Positions 35,363 to 47,086 of a DNA stretch of 64,000 nucleotides are shown piece by piece. The notes below the pieces were generated by a model, which did no database searches, was not told the DNA's origin, and saw nothing but the letters and a program-made list of their open reading frames with translations. Location: NCBI RefSeq assembly GCF_901709675.1, contig NC_051106.1, forward strand, positions 10,798,001-10,862,000, read 5' to 3'. Within the stretch, counting starts at the first letter, position 1. Each line of letters opens with the position of its first letter. Source of the stretch: Syngnathus acus (lineage: Eukaryota; Chordata; Actinopteri; Syngnathiformes; Syngnathidae). Position numbers and translations under genes: made by a program.

Positions 35363-37435
35363 TCATTGAACAATTCCAACCAGGACTTCACTAATGTCCC
35401 ACAATTTCCGGGCAACTTGGCAGTCAGTGGCCTTGTCAAGAAGAACATGAGGCTGACAGTCTGAAAAGAACTGTCCCTGGACTTCCTCTACATCAGGGCT
35501 GCAGGCTAAATATAGTGACGTTTGAGCTCCTTGTTCAGGACTCTTGAACAAGCCCCAGGAGAGCAGGTTGAATACAGGCTTGGCTATCACCGGGACGCGG
35601 ACATGCCGTCCGAGATTAGTCCTCACCATACCGGGAGACAGAGCATTGACGGTCACCCCGCTCCCTTGCAGTCGGCGGGCCAGCTCACAGGTGAATAGCA
35701 AGTTGGCTAGTTTGCTGCGACTGTAGGCAAAAGCCTTGTCATATTTCTGTTCACTCTTCAAGTCGTCAAAGTCGATGTCACCATGTTTGTAGAGTTTGGA
35801 GGAGACCACCACGATACGGCTGGGAGCGGATCGTTTCATGAGGTCCAGCAACAGGTGGGTGAGCAGGAAATGGCCCAGATGGTTGACCCCAAATTGCATC
35901 TCAAAGCCGTCCTCGGTTTTGCTGTACGGACACTGGTAGAGCCCTGCGTTATTTATCAGCACATCTAACCGAGGCTCTTCCTGCTCCGCAAAAGAGGGAA
36001 AAAATCGTTCAGCAATCGCTTTTCCCGGTCCACAAAAGACAACATACAGCAATTAAAGAATACAATGTAAACATAAAACTGGATATCAGTGGTCCCCAAC
36101 CACCAGGCCGCAGCCCGGAAAGAAAAAAACGTGAACAAGAAGGACAGAAGCGATTACTGAAGTTTCTTCTGAGAAACAAGCTCAGTGCTCCCACTAATTC
36201 AACGTAATGGTGAGTTTTATTTGGATGTGGTTTATATTGGTTTTTATGCCAGTCGTATCATTTCATCGTATTTATTATAAATGTATTAATTTTATTTCTA
36301 TAAATGTAGTACTTCTTTCTATAAAGGCGGAAATATTTCTGACACCTAACCGGTACCGGCCGGACGTGGTGCAAAACAAAGGTTGGGGACCACTGCTGGT
36401 AACGGCCAGAGGCGTAGCCAAGCCGGGGCGGCGCCCCGGTTAGGACTCCCTGCGCCCCGGTTGAAAAAAATCGAGCTTTTTCGATTCTTCATTTTCATGC
36501 CGTTTTTTTCTTTCGGTCTTGCGCGAATGTGCTTGCGCTATTCTATGTGCGCGATGTTATCCATTCACCGTTTGCCTCCCGGACCCGGATGTTGTTTTAG
36601 CGATCAGCGAACGGCGTGGGTGATGTTCGATTTTTTTTCCTGTGGGCGTGCGCCCCTACTGGAAAAATTCCTGGCTACGCCTCTGGCAAAGCAGAGGCGT
36701 AGCCAAGCCGGGGCGACGCCCCGGTTAGGACTCCCTGCGCCCCGGTTGAAAAAAATCGAGCTTTTTCGATTCTTCATTTTCATGCCGTTTTTTTCTTTCG
36801 GTCTTGCGCGAATGTGCTTGCGCTATTCTATGTGCGCGATGTTATCCATTCACCGTTTGCCTCCCTGACCCGGATGTTGTTTTAGCGATCAGCGAACGGC
36901 GTGGGTGATGTTCGATTTTTTTTCCTGTGGGCGTGCGCCCCTACTGGAAAAATTCCTGGCTACGCCTCTGGCAAAGGCTGTCATATCAACCGAGAATTCC
37001 ACCTAGTATTACTGTCTATTGTAATGCGGGAGAAGCCTCCGAGAAATCCGACGCAGCAACATGCAAAAGGTTGCACGCGAGCGAGCGAGCGAGCCAGTGT
37101 TTACGTGCAGGAATGTACACGTCATATCAAAAGAAAAGAAAAGAAAAGAAAAGAGAAAAGAAGAAGAGCGCTTCCACGCGGACGGAAAAGACCTTGTTTA
37201 TGCTCTGGCAGAAACTGCGTATCGAGCTAAGTGAGGCGAGGTCGAGCTCTTTGACCACTACGAGTTGGCTGTCAACACAAGTGTCTCGTCGGAGCTCTTG
37301 GGCTGTCTCCTCAGCACTCTTGACGTCCCTGCAAGCCATTATAACGCGACCGCCGAGCTTCACAATGCCCGCGGTCGTGGCTCTTCCTATGCCGCTGTTG
37401 GCGCCGGTCACTATTACGGTCCTTCCACTCATCAT
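35363..37435 (-). CDS. rdh14: Retinol dehydrogenase 14 (short-chain dehydrogenase)
   Basis: RDH14 is an NADP(H)-dependent retinol/retinal oxidoreductase of the SDR family. Two exons: 37435-37193 (81 codons) and 35980-35363 (205 codons plus stop), joined in phase 0 between FCQSINK and [13 protein letters not shown], giving about 286 aa. Motifs: TGANSGIG cofactor glycine loop in exon 1; NNAG, YSRSK (the YxxxK catalytic pair), and [12 protein letters not shown] in exon 2. The segment [21 protein letters not shown] and the C-terminal [13 protein letters not shown] match RDH14 rather than RDH11-13. The first in-frame ATGs are 37435 and 37432, immediately before the Rossmann strand; an in-frame TGA lies at 37498-37496. 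So the membrane-anchoring N-terminus of the mammalian protein (336 aa) is missing, unless an upstream exon uses another splice. The exon 1 donor GTCTTT is weak. Next to osr1 as in human 2p24. Confidence 0.92.
36087..36395. mobile_element. hAT-like MITE in rdh14 intron
   Basis: A 309-bp unit bounded by the inverted repeat CAGTGGTCCCCAACC at 36087-36101 and GGTTGGGGACCACTG at 36381-36395. Termini beginning CAGTGG are typical of hAT-type elements. The flanking 8-mers CTGGATAT and CTGGTAAC share their first four bases, a possible eroded target duplication. No coding capacity. Confidence 0.75.
36407..36685. mobile_element. hAT-like MITE, tandem copy 1
   Basis: A 279-bp unit with terminal inverted repeat CAGAGGCGTAGCCA at the left and TGGCTACGCCTCTG at the right, a hAT-type terminus. 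Non-coding. It is followed after six bases (GCAAAG) by a second, nearly identical copy. It starts only eleven bases after the CAGTGG element. Confidence 0.8.
36692..36970. mobile_element. hAT-like MITE, tandem copy 2
   Basis: Same length and orientation as copy 1. By eye it differs at two positions (GGGGCGGCG to GGGGCGACG and CCCGGACC to CCCTGACC). GCAAAG follows both copies. The repeat period is 285 bp. Confidence 0.8.
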
Positions 37436-40400
37436 TTTCACCGTCACCCCTTTATCAAAATGACGCCAGGATGGACGAGCGAAGCGCAATGTACTTCATT
37501 ACCCACAGTTCATAGCGGGCTGCAAGGAGGAGTTGCCTTCAGGTAAGCTCGTAAATTACAATATCTTCACTTTAAAACGCCACAAACGTGTTATGAATGA
37601 ATCAAATGTCCTTTTATTTCAATCGATCATATCACATGAAAAAGAAAAAAAAAGATAACGAAATGCCATTTGCATTCAAAACAAAACCAAAAAAGTCATG
37701 AAATATCAACACACATCCAAGTTTCCAGCAGTTGAAATGAAGGGGGGCATCAAATATCACGCCGCTACTCGGTCGGTCGGGCGGGCGGGCACATAGGACC
37801 ACACACCTCATCAGATGTATGGGCAAAATGTCATTTGAATTCAATTGTAGTTTCACGTGCTCGTGATGAAACAAAGGTCAAAAGCGTGCACGTGCACACA
37901 ACAATATATAAGATCACGCTTCCCCTCAGAAGCTTTTACCACCAACACCCCTAGATCAAGCTTTGGAAGTCTTGATTGTTCATAAAGACTCATATTTGAG
38001 TTCAAATATTTCCCAGATATCTATCATCTTTCGGTGTTTCAATACATTGGAAACCCGATTCCTCCAAATCAGGCAGCGAGGAGAGTCCATGTATTCCCAC
38101 GTTCAAGTTTGTGTTTGCTCTCATGGAGAGAGAGAGAGAGAGAGAGAGAAAAGAAAAGAAATAAAGACCCATCTATCATCCAGCTAATAAAAAAATCAGC
38201 TAGAACTGACATAACGTATGGTCTAGATGACAGCCATAGTCCCAGTGTGTCACTAACCCTGGGCCAATATTGGCTGTGATAAATGGAGGCCGTGGCTCCG
38301 TATGGAGGGAGGTGAAGAAAAAGGAATAGGGCTGTGTCCGCCTGCCTGCGCTGGACTTGAACACTTTGAGTTAAGCATTCCCAGCACATGATTCATTCTG
38401 CTGCATGCAGCTGCAACACGTCACTTTTTGGGCTTGACCCACATCTCAGCTCCATCACATTTGCCAGCAGAAGGAGCCCTTGCACTTTGCACTACTGTAA
38501 AACATGAAGCGCAAGTCTTCAAATCAGATGTCACATTCAAAAGGCTTGCACGTGTAAAAAGCTCCTTTAACTTGAATCGGACTATGTGCTGGTTCCTCAC
38601 TCTGCGCTTGAAGCAGCACTTGTCATTGGCATGCATTTGTACCTGTAACCTGATGCAAATCCTGAGATGTTTGTAAGTATATTCTACGAAAGCGAAAGAA
38701 CACGGTAACTATTTTGCCCAAAGTGAGTGCTTCCCCTGAATCCGGAGCTCTTGTTCAGACAGATGACCTCAGGAAACCTCCCACTGGGGGACGTGTAATG
38801 TTTATGTCTTTTGACTTCAGTAGCTTTAGAAGTCAATTCTTCAAAAATTAGAGCCCAGAGGACTTTGTCGACATCCCTCATTAATATAAACTCAAAGTAC
38901 AGTTCACTGGAATTGACAAATTCCTCCAGAGGGAATCGTTGGATGGCCCATTTCCAACAATTGTACAGTATGCAAAAGGTGGTTCGCGGAAGAGGTTTCC
39001 GAAACCTTGATACACAGCGTACTGTTTTTGCAAGTACGACACTATTCGCACGCTAATTTGAGGCCAACCATTTCATTTCATATCTCCTGGTCAGAAAAGA
39101 AGGAGTTTTCGCTTCGTGTTGCAACACACTTGATTCGCACTATCCTTCATGCTTGAAAACACCGAGAGGTCGTGGGGAAATGGAAGCATGTTGAAAGTTT
39201 ACTGGAACCAGCCAAAATATCAATGAGTCATTGCTACTGATTAACAGCCCCATCGACTACAGCTAGAATGCTCAGCGAGCCAATAAAAAAGTGCAATGAT
39301 TCTCGCTTGAAGGTGATTTTTGCATGGCCATCAATGGAAGATGACAAGGCCATTGCCACACAATAAACGGTGATGATATTTCCTGGTATTTGCTTTTGCC
39401 CATTTGGAACAGTTCGACGTGCGCTAGCTAATGTGAGATATCCTCTGCACGTAGCTAGCCAACAGAACAAATCTGCCATTTGGGGCTACCGACAAACCTT
39501 GTCGGTCGGGACAGCCTTTGTCACACGCGAGCAAAGCTGCGTCACTCAGCGTGCTTGCGCTTGCCAATGTGGGATGTTTGGATTGGAAAATCATGCCAAA
39601 CTGTTTGGGTCAGATCAGTGGACTCTTATCTGATTCCAAGTGGAGGTCTTTCTTTCACTCTATTAGTGCTGGTATGCGCAACTTCCGTGCCAATCCTCCC
39701 ATGCTGCCACGCTTTGCGTGAACATATCTGATGTCATAACAAGTGGAGGGTGATGCTTGTGGAGGGAGACCTCACACATACATAATCGGCGACTTGAGAA
39801 ACAAGGTTATAGCTGCCATTATTTTTTGCTTCGTGTTGGAGATAATGTACCCTGTTTATTTCTGTATGCCCCCCCCCCCATTAATTATTTCTCAATGTAG
39901 CCACACAGAAATGGGTGGCTACATTTCACCTAGTAGTAATGCTGAACACATTGTCACGAAAATGATTCATATGGGGGGGAGCAAAGCGGTTCAGACAATG
40001 TATGGGAGCGATACGTACTATATAAAACTATAGGGCAATTCTTTTTAAATTGACACCAAAGCACACTTAATCCCAGTTGTGATTTTCGGTCCAATAAATA
40101 CAGTAAGGTTTAGTTGAGTAGCTGACAAAAGAGTTGACCTATTTGCAGGTTTTTCCATGCAGTCATACAAGAATCAATTGAAAGTGGCAGCCTTTGTCTT
40201 GACACCGCACTTAATTGATGGAAATCTTGCTTGATGAATTTGTCCATGTCATGTGGATCACAGCAGGGCACATCCACCTCCCCCCTACTTCTTTATTCCT
40301 TGGGGAGAAAGCTGAATCAACACGTAAGCTTGACTCCCGTCAGGCCTCTCACACCAGCGAGCGGCGGCGGCAGAGGAGCAGGTGCAACAACTTGCCCACA

Positions 40401-40501
40401 TTCTATGAGTCTCTGGAGGAAGTGACACCGTGGCCCACAGAGGGGGATCTGGGGAACATGACTCTTTGTGGGGAACATTTGTGCATTTTCTCTCCCATAC
40501 T

Positions 40502-40526
40502 GCGATCGATCGATCGATCGATCGAA
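40502..40526. repeat. (GATC)n self-complementary repeat
   Basis: Six GATC units. Because the unit is its own reverse complement, the array can form a hairpin on either strand. Confidence 0.9.
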
Positions 40527-41895
40527 CCCTAAATCCAGGCAGACAATCGATTGCGTCAAGTCACTTGATTGGCACTTTTCAGCTTTCTTCTCTTTCCACG
40601 TGCAGTGGACCGGAGCGGTGCGACGCAGACGTCCAGCGGTTTTGGAAGCGGCCCGCACGTGACAAGGCACGTGACCCCGCCCACCGCTGGACGGACAGCT
40701 TACCACCGATGCAACTGAAGAAAACAAAGGCCGGCCGGGCGGTCGGTCGGTCGGCCGGTTCGAAATCTAAATAAACGTCTGCAACATCTGCGGATAGAGG
40801 CACGGGGAAGCTAGCAGCTTCTGCCACAGCCAGTGTGACCAAGCAGGGAACATATGACCAGAAGGTAAACATAGCAAACCACATGAGGTGGAGATGCAGC
40901 GTGTGCTTTGACCCATCAGGCAGAAGGATTCTCTGCTCTCCGCAGTCGAGCTCTGCCCTTGAAATCCACAGCTGTGTTTTCCCTCTGTTTGTTCCTCCAC
41001 TCGCACGGAGCGGCTCTTGAGACGACTCTTCCCAACTGCGCGCTTTGTCGCTCGGACATTATCGGCAAATTGCATCTCAATCGACGGCTCGCTCGGAATG
41101 AAAAGTGTCATTCGAGCTAGCTCAGGTTGAGCATGTGCAGCAAGGGGGCGCTCCGGTGATTTTCAGCTCCAAAGAATGATGAACGCTAAATGACAACTTT
41201 GAAAAGCTACCCTGTTGGAACGATTGAATCCAAATCGGGAGATAGCGTCGGTTTTGTGTGAGCGAGCGAGCGAGCGGGCGGGCGGGCGGGCAGCTGCTTG
41301 CAATTGAGACGGAGCGACCGGCTCTTTGCCAGGAATCTCCCCAGTGCCTGCCTCAAAAACATAACAGAGAGAACACAACACATGAAGAAATCTGCTGGCT
41401 TCTCTGTATTTAGTGTACTTCATCACGACTTTTCTTTTGTTTTGGGAAGCTCAATGTGATTGCGGCGAGGTGCTGGAACTTGCAGACAGGCAGGCAAGGC
41501 ATCTGTGGGGTGCACTAAAGGATCGTCGTTAAAAGCACCCGTACTTCATCCATTAGAACGAGAGAGACGTGTCGAATGTGGGCGAGTTAGGCTGGCTTGT
41601 TTTGGAAGGCAAAATATTGCAACGTCCATTGTGACCGCAGCGTACGGGCTGGACTCACAAAACCACCATCCTTTTTATTGGCTGCTGCTTGACGTCGAAC
41701 CATCTCCAACTTGTTGCTCAGGTGCAGGAGCACAGCAGCAGCTTCACAGAGATGGAAGAAGTTGAATGAGCTGCCCACTTTCTTCTGCTAATGTATGACT
41801 GAGTTTGGAACCGGATAGCCCTGCTTTAACGTTCAAGCTGCAAGAGGCACTCGCAAACTCTCTCCTAGTTCATTTGAATAAAATAGCACAGATGC

Positions 41896-41917
41896 CCCCC
41901 CCCCCCCCCCCCCCCCA
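41896..41917. repeat. Poly-C homopolymer
   Basis: A run of about 21 C. Confidence 0.88.
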
Positions 41918-42087
41918 AAGCAAAGCAGTTTTCGGCATCGGACCTAAATGTTTTCTTTAGGTTCTTAACAATGAAAATTGCTGCTTGGCAACAAGTGGGA
42001 ATGCAATCAGCTCCCCTAATTGTTGCCGTTGTTGGACACGTCGTCCAAGTGATGCTGGAATCTCTTCCCTAAATTACTCAGCACACT

Positions 42088-42135
42088 GGGCAGGGCAGGG
42101 CAGGGCAGGGCAGGGCAGGGCAGGGCAGGGCAGGG
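42088..42135. repeat. (GGCAG)n pentanucleotide array
   Basis: About nine perfect units. Confidence 0.95.
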
Positions 42136-42351
42136 AATGCTTTTCTTACACATGTCAATATTAGCTTGAGACATGACAATTTGACTGATGCTCACAATTG
42201 AGATGGGGTTTTTTTCTTCTTCCTTTGCTTCTGCTCTTGGAATGAAATGCAGGCAACATGAATGCCATTTGGTTTTGCTTTCATGGGGAATGGCCAGAGG
42301 CCGTCAGCTCACAAGCAGAAAGGAAAGCTGAGAATCATGCAGCACTTTACC

Positions 42352-42520
42352 TGAGTGAGTGAGTGAGTGAGTGAGTGAGTGAGTGAGTGAGTGAGTGAGT
42401 GAGTGAGTGAGTGAGTGAGTGAGTGAGTGAGTGAGTGAGTGAGTGAGTGAGTGAGTGAGTGAGGCAGTGAGTGAGGCAGTGAGTGAGGCAGTGAGTGAGG
42501 CAGTGAGTGAGGCAGTGAGT
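42352..42520. repeat. (GTGA)n array passing into a 12-bp unit
   Basis: About 110 bp of GTGA units followed by about five copies of a 12-bp unit, GTGAGTGAGGCA, made of two GTGA plus GGCA. Confidence 0.95.
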
Positions 42521-43242
42521 TCCCATGCAAAGGCGACCAAAAGGCCATCTATCCATTGGATGAACACATTTGATTGCTTTTTTGGCTTGTTGGGTGTCAC
42601 TTGATGGATTGCTCAAGTTGAAGACAGCAACATTGCTCTCAATGTGCAGCGGCTATTTTCTTGTTTCCTGTCTGAAAACTGGGCTTGTATCCAAAGTTGC
42701 AATTTGATTTGATCGTATCCTGCCTGCACATTTGAGTTTATTTGTCTTTGTTTGTGTGTACTTTTCGGCCATCTTAGTCATTTCTTAGAATGAAGTGAGC
42801 CAGCCGGCCGACACGTTCCCATCTCGTTTTCTGCCAAGCGAGATGATTGATGAACGAACGAGTGGCTTCTTCACCTCCGTCTGTAGAGCCCGGGACATTT
42901 GGAAGTCCGCAAATTGTTACGAAAACACTCGTTTGGCGAGCAGAAACATTGGGCTAATGTTCCCGATGCGGAACTCCGTTTACGAACACCAGGCAAGCGA
43001 ATATAAGCAATCTCGGTCGTCAGTTCCAATGCTTTGGCGGAACCAAATGCTTTCAGATGACTTAGGAGGAACGTGAAGTCATTTGCTCTTCGCTCCACGT
43101 CGCTTTCCCTCTCTATGTCATGATTCCGGTCTGATAGCACGGAGCGGACTTTGTTTGGACACTACTGCATCGGAATGGGGTTTTTCCCGCACAAGCCATT
43201 TGAGTCAGTGGATATCAGAGGGCAGCAGATTTCAAGGGATAG

Positions 43243-43472
43243 GGACTGGACTGGACTGGACTGGACTGGACTGGACTGGACTGGACTGCACTGCACTGCA
43301 CTGCACTGCACTGCACTGGACTGGACTGGACTGGACTGGACTGGACTGCACTGCACTGCACTGCACTGGACTGGACTGGACTGGACTGGACTGGACTGGA
43401 CTGCACTGGACTGGACTGGACTGGACTGGACTGGACTGGACTGGACTGGACTGCACTGGACTGGACTGCACT
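43243..43472. repeat. (GGACT)n/(GCACT)n block-switching pentanucleotide array
   Basis: About 46 pentamers in two states, CTGGA and CTGCA, arranged in runs rather than mixed at random: a long GGACT run, six GCACT, GGACT, four GCACT, GGACT, a single GCACT, GGACT, and single GCACTs at the end. Confidence 0.96.
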
Positions 43473-45288
43473 GTGGTGCCAATAGTAGAAAAACGAATGC
43501 GTTGACAATTGCCCATGTTTCAAGTGTTCATATGCCAGCCCAAGTACAAGTGGACGTTTTGATGCCATTGTCTCAAGTGACCTGTGAAGGCAGGGATACA
43601 GAGAGAAAGGATCAGTTGTAATGTTTGATGCTTAGGAGGGAATTTCACGTTGAAACGGTTAAATGTGATTAAAAAGATCCCTGCTGTGTGTTTATATCGG
43701 CGCATATGCTGCTAGCTCCTTTGGAGTGAGCGCCTAACTCTTTAAAAGGGAGGGAGGGAGGGAGGGAGGGGGCGCACCTGTGTTTTCATTGTCCTTGACA
43801 CCCCTCGGGCGCCAGAGATCATTACTGCGCACAACTGCATCATAAATAAATAAAGAAATAGTTCATCCGTTGACATTCTTTGCGCATCGTTCACACGTTA
43901 CCAACAACACAACAACAATACAGCATCAGAGGCGCAGAAGTTGATTCGACAGCATAGGAATGGTAAACGGCAAACACTTGTCTTCGACACGGCAGTGAAA
44001 ACTCACTCCACTTTGTACCGATTGCCGCTTTGTGTTGTGTGAACAACAAACGATAGTGATGAAAATAGTTCCACCTGAAAAAAGGTGTTACTCACATTGG
44101 GCCGTTGTCAAATTGCAGCTTTCCAACAAGGATCAAAGTGAGCAATTCTTCTTTGGAGACATGTTGACTTTCTGCCACTCAAACATGAAAGAAGTGAAAA
44201 TGGATGCGGTCGTGCTTTTTGCTGTCACTTGCCATTATGGCAGGCAGGCAGTCAGGCATAGGAGGAATACGTCTTCCCGCGAGTGACACAGAAAAGGGAT
44301 TGATTTGGTGTTCCGAAGGTTAACGCATCAAGGAGCCGGGACGTTCGTCGTACTTTTCACAAAGCCGATACGTATCACCAATGACAGATGACGTAAAGAG
44401 CTTTCAGATGTGGGCGGGCCACGTGGAAATTCCCGAGCGTCTCTTGCCTTTCATCCCAAGTGGCACGCACGGAGCTCGCTCCGTAGTATGAGCCTTCAGA
44501 CTGTTATTTAAGAGAAGTCAGCAAACAATTACTCAGCTTACAAAGAACCTGTTTTTCTCCTCCTAGATAGTGGACACGGCCTTTCATGATGGCTGGAAAT
44601 TCAACAAGGCACCTGGCACCATCCATTTGACTTAGCGCAATGCTTTTTCAGCACATTGTTTGCTTTTGCTCGATTGGGCACTTAAGTGGCACTCTTTTCC
44701 CTTCAAATAAACATCTACTTACTGCTTGCTAAGGTAAGACCATTTAAAAGGACGTGTAAAATAGGCAAAGGGAAAAAACCCCGAACCCTACAGGAATGGA
44801 GCAAAAAATGCAGGGTGAGCTGAGCTTCTTAATCCTACGTGTCAGTCCCACGTTTCAAACAGTGGCTCACACAAAGAATGTCTTGTCAAAACACCAAGGT
44901 TTTAACACAAGCAAATTGCCGGATGGATGTTCAATAAGTGTCTTCCTCTGCCAGAAGCGGAGTAAGATGGAAACCAGGGCTGCTGAATTTCCTTGACGGG
45001 ACTCTTGTTATCTGCCATTGTTTGATGTGTGTGGATTTCATCGAGGTACTGCACAAATGGATTGCTTTTAAATATCAGTCAAAGCAAGATGAAGACTTTT
45101 CTCGCTACAGATAACCATGGCATGTGTATTTTGGTCGCTTGGCTCTGGCAGCAGAAAAAACATATCAACTAGTGCCATTGTTTTCCTTGTGAGGGCACTT
45201 TGAAATGGATCCACAGAGGCTGCCTGTCATCAGATCAGGCTTTCAGGATCTGCAAGGCAAATGTCAGCAGTGCAACTCCCCCCGCCAT

Positions 45289-45336
45289 CCTGCTCCTGCT
45301 CCTGCCCCTGCCCCTGCCCCTGCCCCTGCCCCTGCC

Positions 45337-45371
<35 letters not shown>

Positions 45372-45457
45372 CCCTGCCCCTGCCCCTGCCCCTGCCCCTG
45401 CCCCTGCTCCTGCTCCTGCTCCTGCCCCTGCCCCTGCTCCTGCTCCTGCTCCTGCTC
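45289..45457. repeat. (TGCCCC)n/(TGCTCC)n hexanucleotide array
   Basis: About 28 hexamers in runs of CCCCTG and CTCCTG. The six-base period keeps all frames open (Pro-Ala, Leu-Leu-Pro and Cys-Pro-Cys repeats, and Gly-Gln on the other strand). I do not treat any as protein. Confidence 0.95.
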
Positions 45458-47063
45458 TGTGCTTGCTGCAGAGCCGCAAAAGCAAGAAGGCTTGGCCAGC
45501 TGCCCGAGCGACTTCTCCACTACAAAGAAGTGCTTCCAACTTGTTTCCTGTTTAGACAAGGTCCTGAGTTAGGTATGCAATATGGAGCCCACCACCAAAT
45601 GCCGCTTCTGTCAGTGAGATTAGAGCAGCAACCAAATAAATCGACTTTCGCCATATACTACGTACACTGGACTTTTTCTGACGAGTGTCACGTGTCGCAT
45701 TCCTTTCTGTCATCGCTGACTCAAATTCCATAATGTCTTGTACACGGACTGCTCTTGGAAGGCCTCAGGATCAAACGTGAGGACACCCCCCCCATCACCC
45801 CCATGGTCAACCTCACTCTGGCTCCTCTTGTTGTACTTCCATTTTTACAAAAACATCCCCTCTGGAGCTTGAACGCCAGTCACATCGGGCAAGTGGCTGG
45901 TCTATTTCATTTCATTTGGAGAGAGGAGCAACAATACATATTGAGCATATTTGTGACAAAATCATTTTGCGTCAAGAGTCACTGCAGCTTTTGCAATGCT
46001 CCCTTTCTACATTTGCACATTGAAAGAGCCAGCCCAAGGAGGTGTGTGGATTCACCAAACAACAGCTAGGACCCCACACGGCGAGAAAAAGGTCATCATT
46101 TGATGGAGCGCGCGCCGTACGAGGATGTGAGCGTGGAATTTTCCACTGAGATTGATAACTTCAAGTGTGTGTGTGTTGAAGTTGTGCCCTGAGCAAACAG
46201 CCCATTTGTTTCATGTCAATATAGCTTCACTGTCCGACTTTGATCTCCAATATATCAGCCGAGTCCCACTCCCACTGAGTCAAAGCTCAACTATTCACTC
46301 TTTCCACCACTTCCTGCTAAAATGCGCTGAGCTCCCTCCTTTCGTGTCCTACTGTAAACACCTCTGAAAGGCTGAAGAGAAATGAGCGCCAACGTGGATG
46401 ACATTTCTCTGCAGTTGCCGACTGTCGCCAGCATGCGCCAATGTGGCTTTTGTCGCCAATAGTGGTCGGCCGACCGTTCAAACGGTTTCTCTTGTTGCGA
46501 TTTGGTTTTTCGAGCAGGTTCAAAATTGAAAAGCGCTCGCCTTGCCGCGGTTCCATCTCTGCTCGGTGAGAGAAAAGCCATCTTTGCTCGAGCGCAAAGC
46601 GTCGGCGGCGGCCGGCGCTCAGCGAACGAACGAAGCGTGAGAAAGAAACGTCGGTCGGGGCGGCTCCATCCAGGCTGAAAAGGCTTTGTTGCTTTGTGCG
46701 CTGCCTATCCGCGACTTGGTGCTGCGTGCGCTGGCTCAGTGCAAAGATAAAGAAAACATTGCTACCTATTCGAATCGATGGAAGGTGCAAGCTGCATCTG
46801 GCAGGAGCCGACACGTGCCATGGGCTGATCGGGACTCCTCTGGATCTTCTGTTCATCCCGTCTTGATCAGACAACCTTTGTGTTTTGTCCCTTAACCTTA
46901 CTGAGGACAAAACATCAGGGCTGATGCCGGAGGAAGAGTGAGGAGGAAATCGTCCTTTCAAAGCTCCATCCCTTCCAAACTTGATCTCGATGTAAACATC
47001 AGTGCATCCATCTTCTTTGTCTTTGCTCCATGAATGAAGTTGAAATCTGGAGCGAGTAAAGGC

Positions 47064-47086
47064 CCCTAACCCTAACCCTAACCCTA
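47064..47086. repeat. Short interstitial telomere-like repeat (CCCTAA)n
   Basis: Three complete CCCTAA units plus a partial one. A two-unit TTAGGG stretch also occurs at 54061-54075. Confidence 0.85.

Noticed and set aside
40215-40532. 105-codon plus-strand frame with a segment reading like an ordinary protein (RCNNLPTFYESLEEVTPWPTE)
   Set aside because: Could be an exon, but I recognise no family, and the frame ends in the GATC repeat without a convincing donor; left unannotated.
45200-45733. 177-codon frame with Leu-Pro repeats and overlapping Pro-Ala and Gly-Gln frames
   Set aside because: A six-base repeat keeps all frames open; no conserved flank and no splice context.
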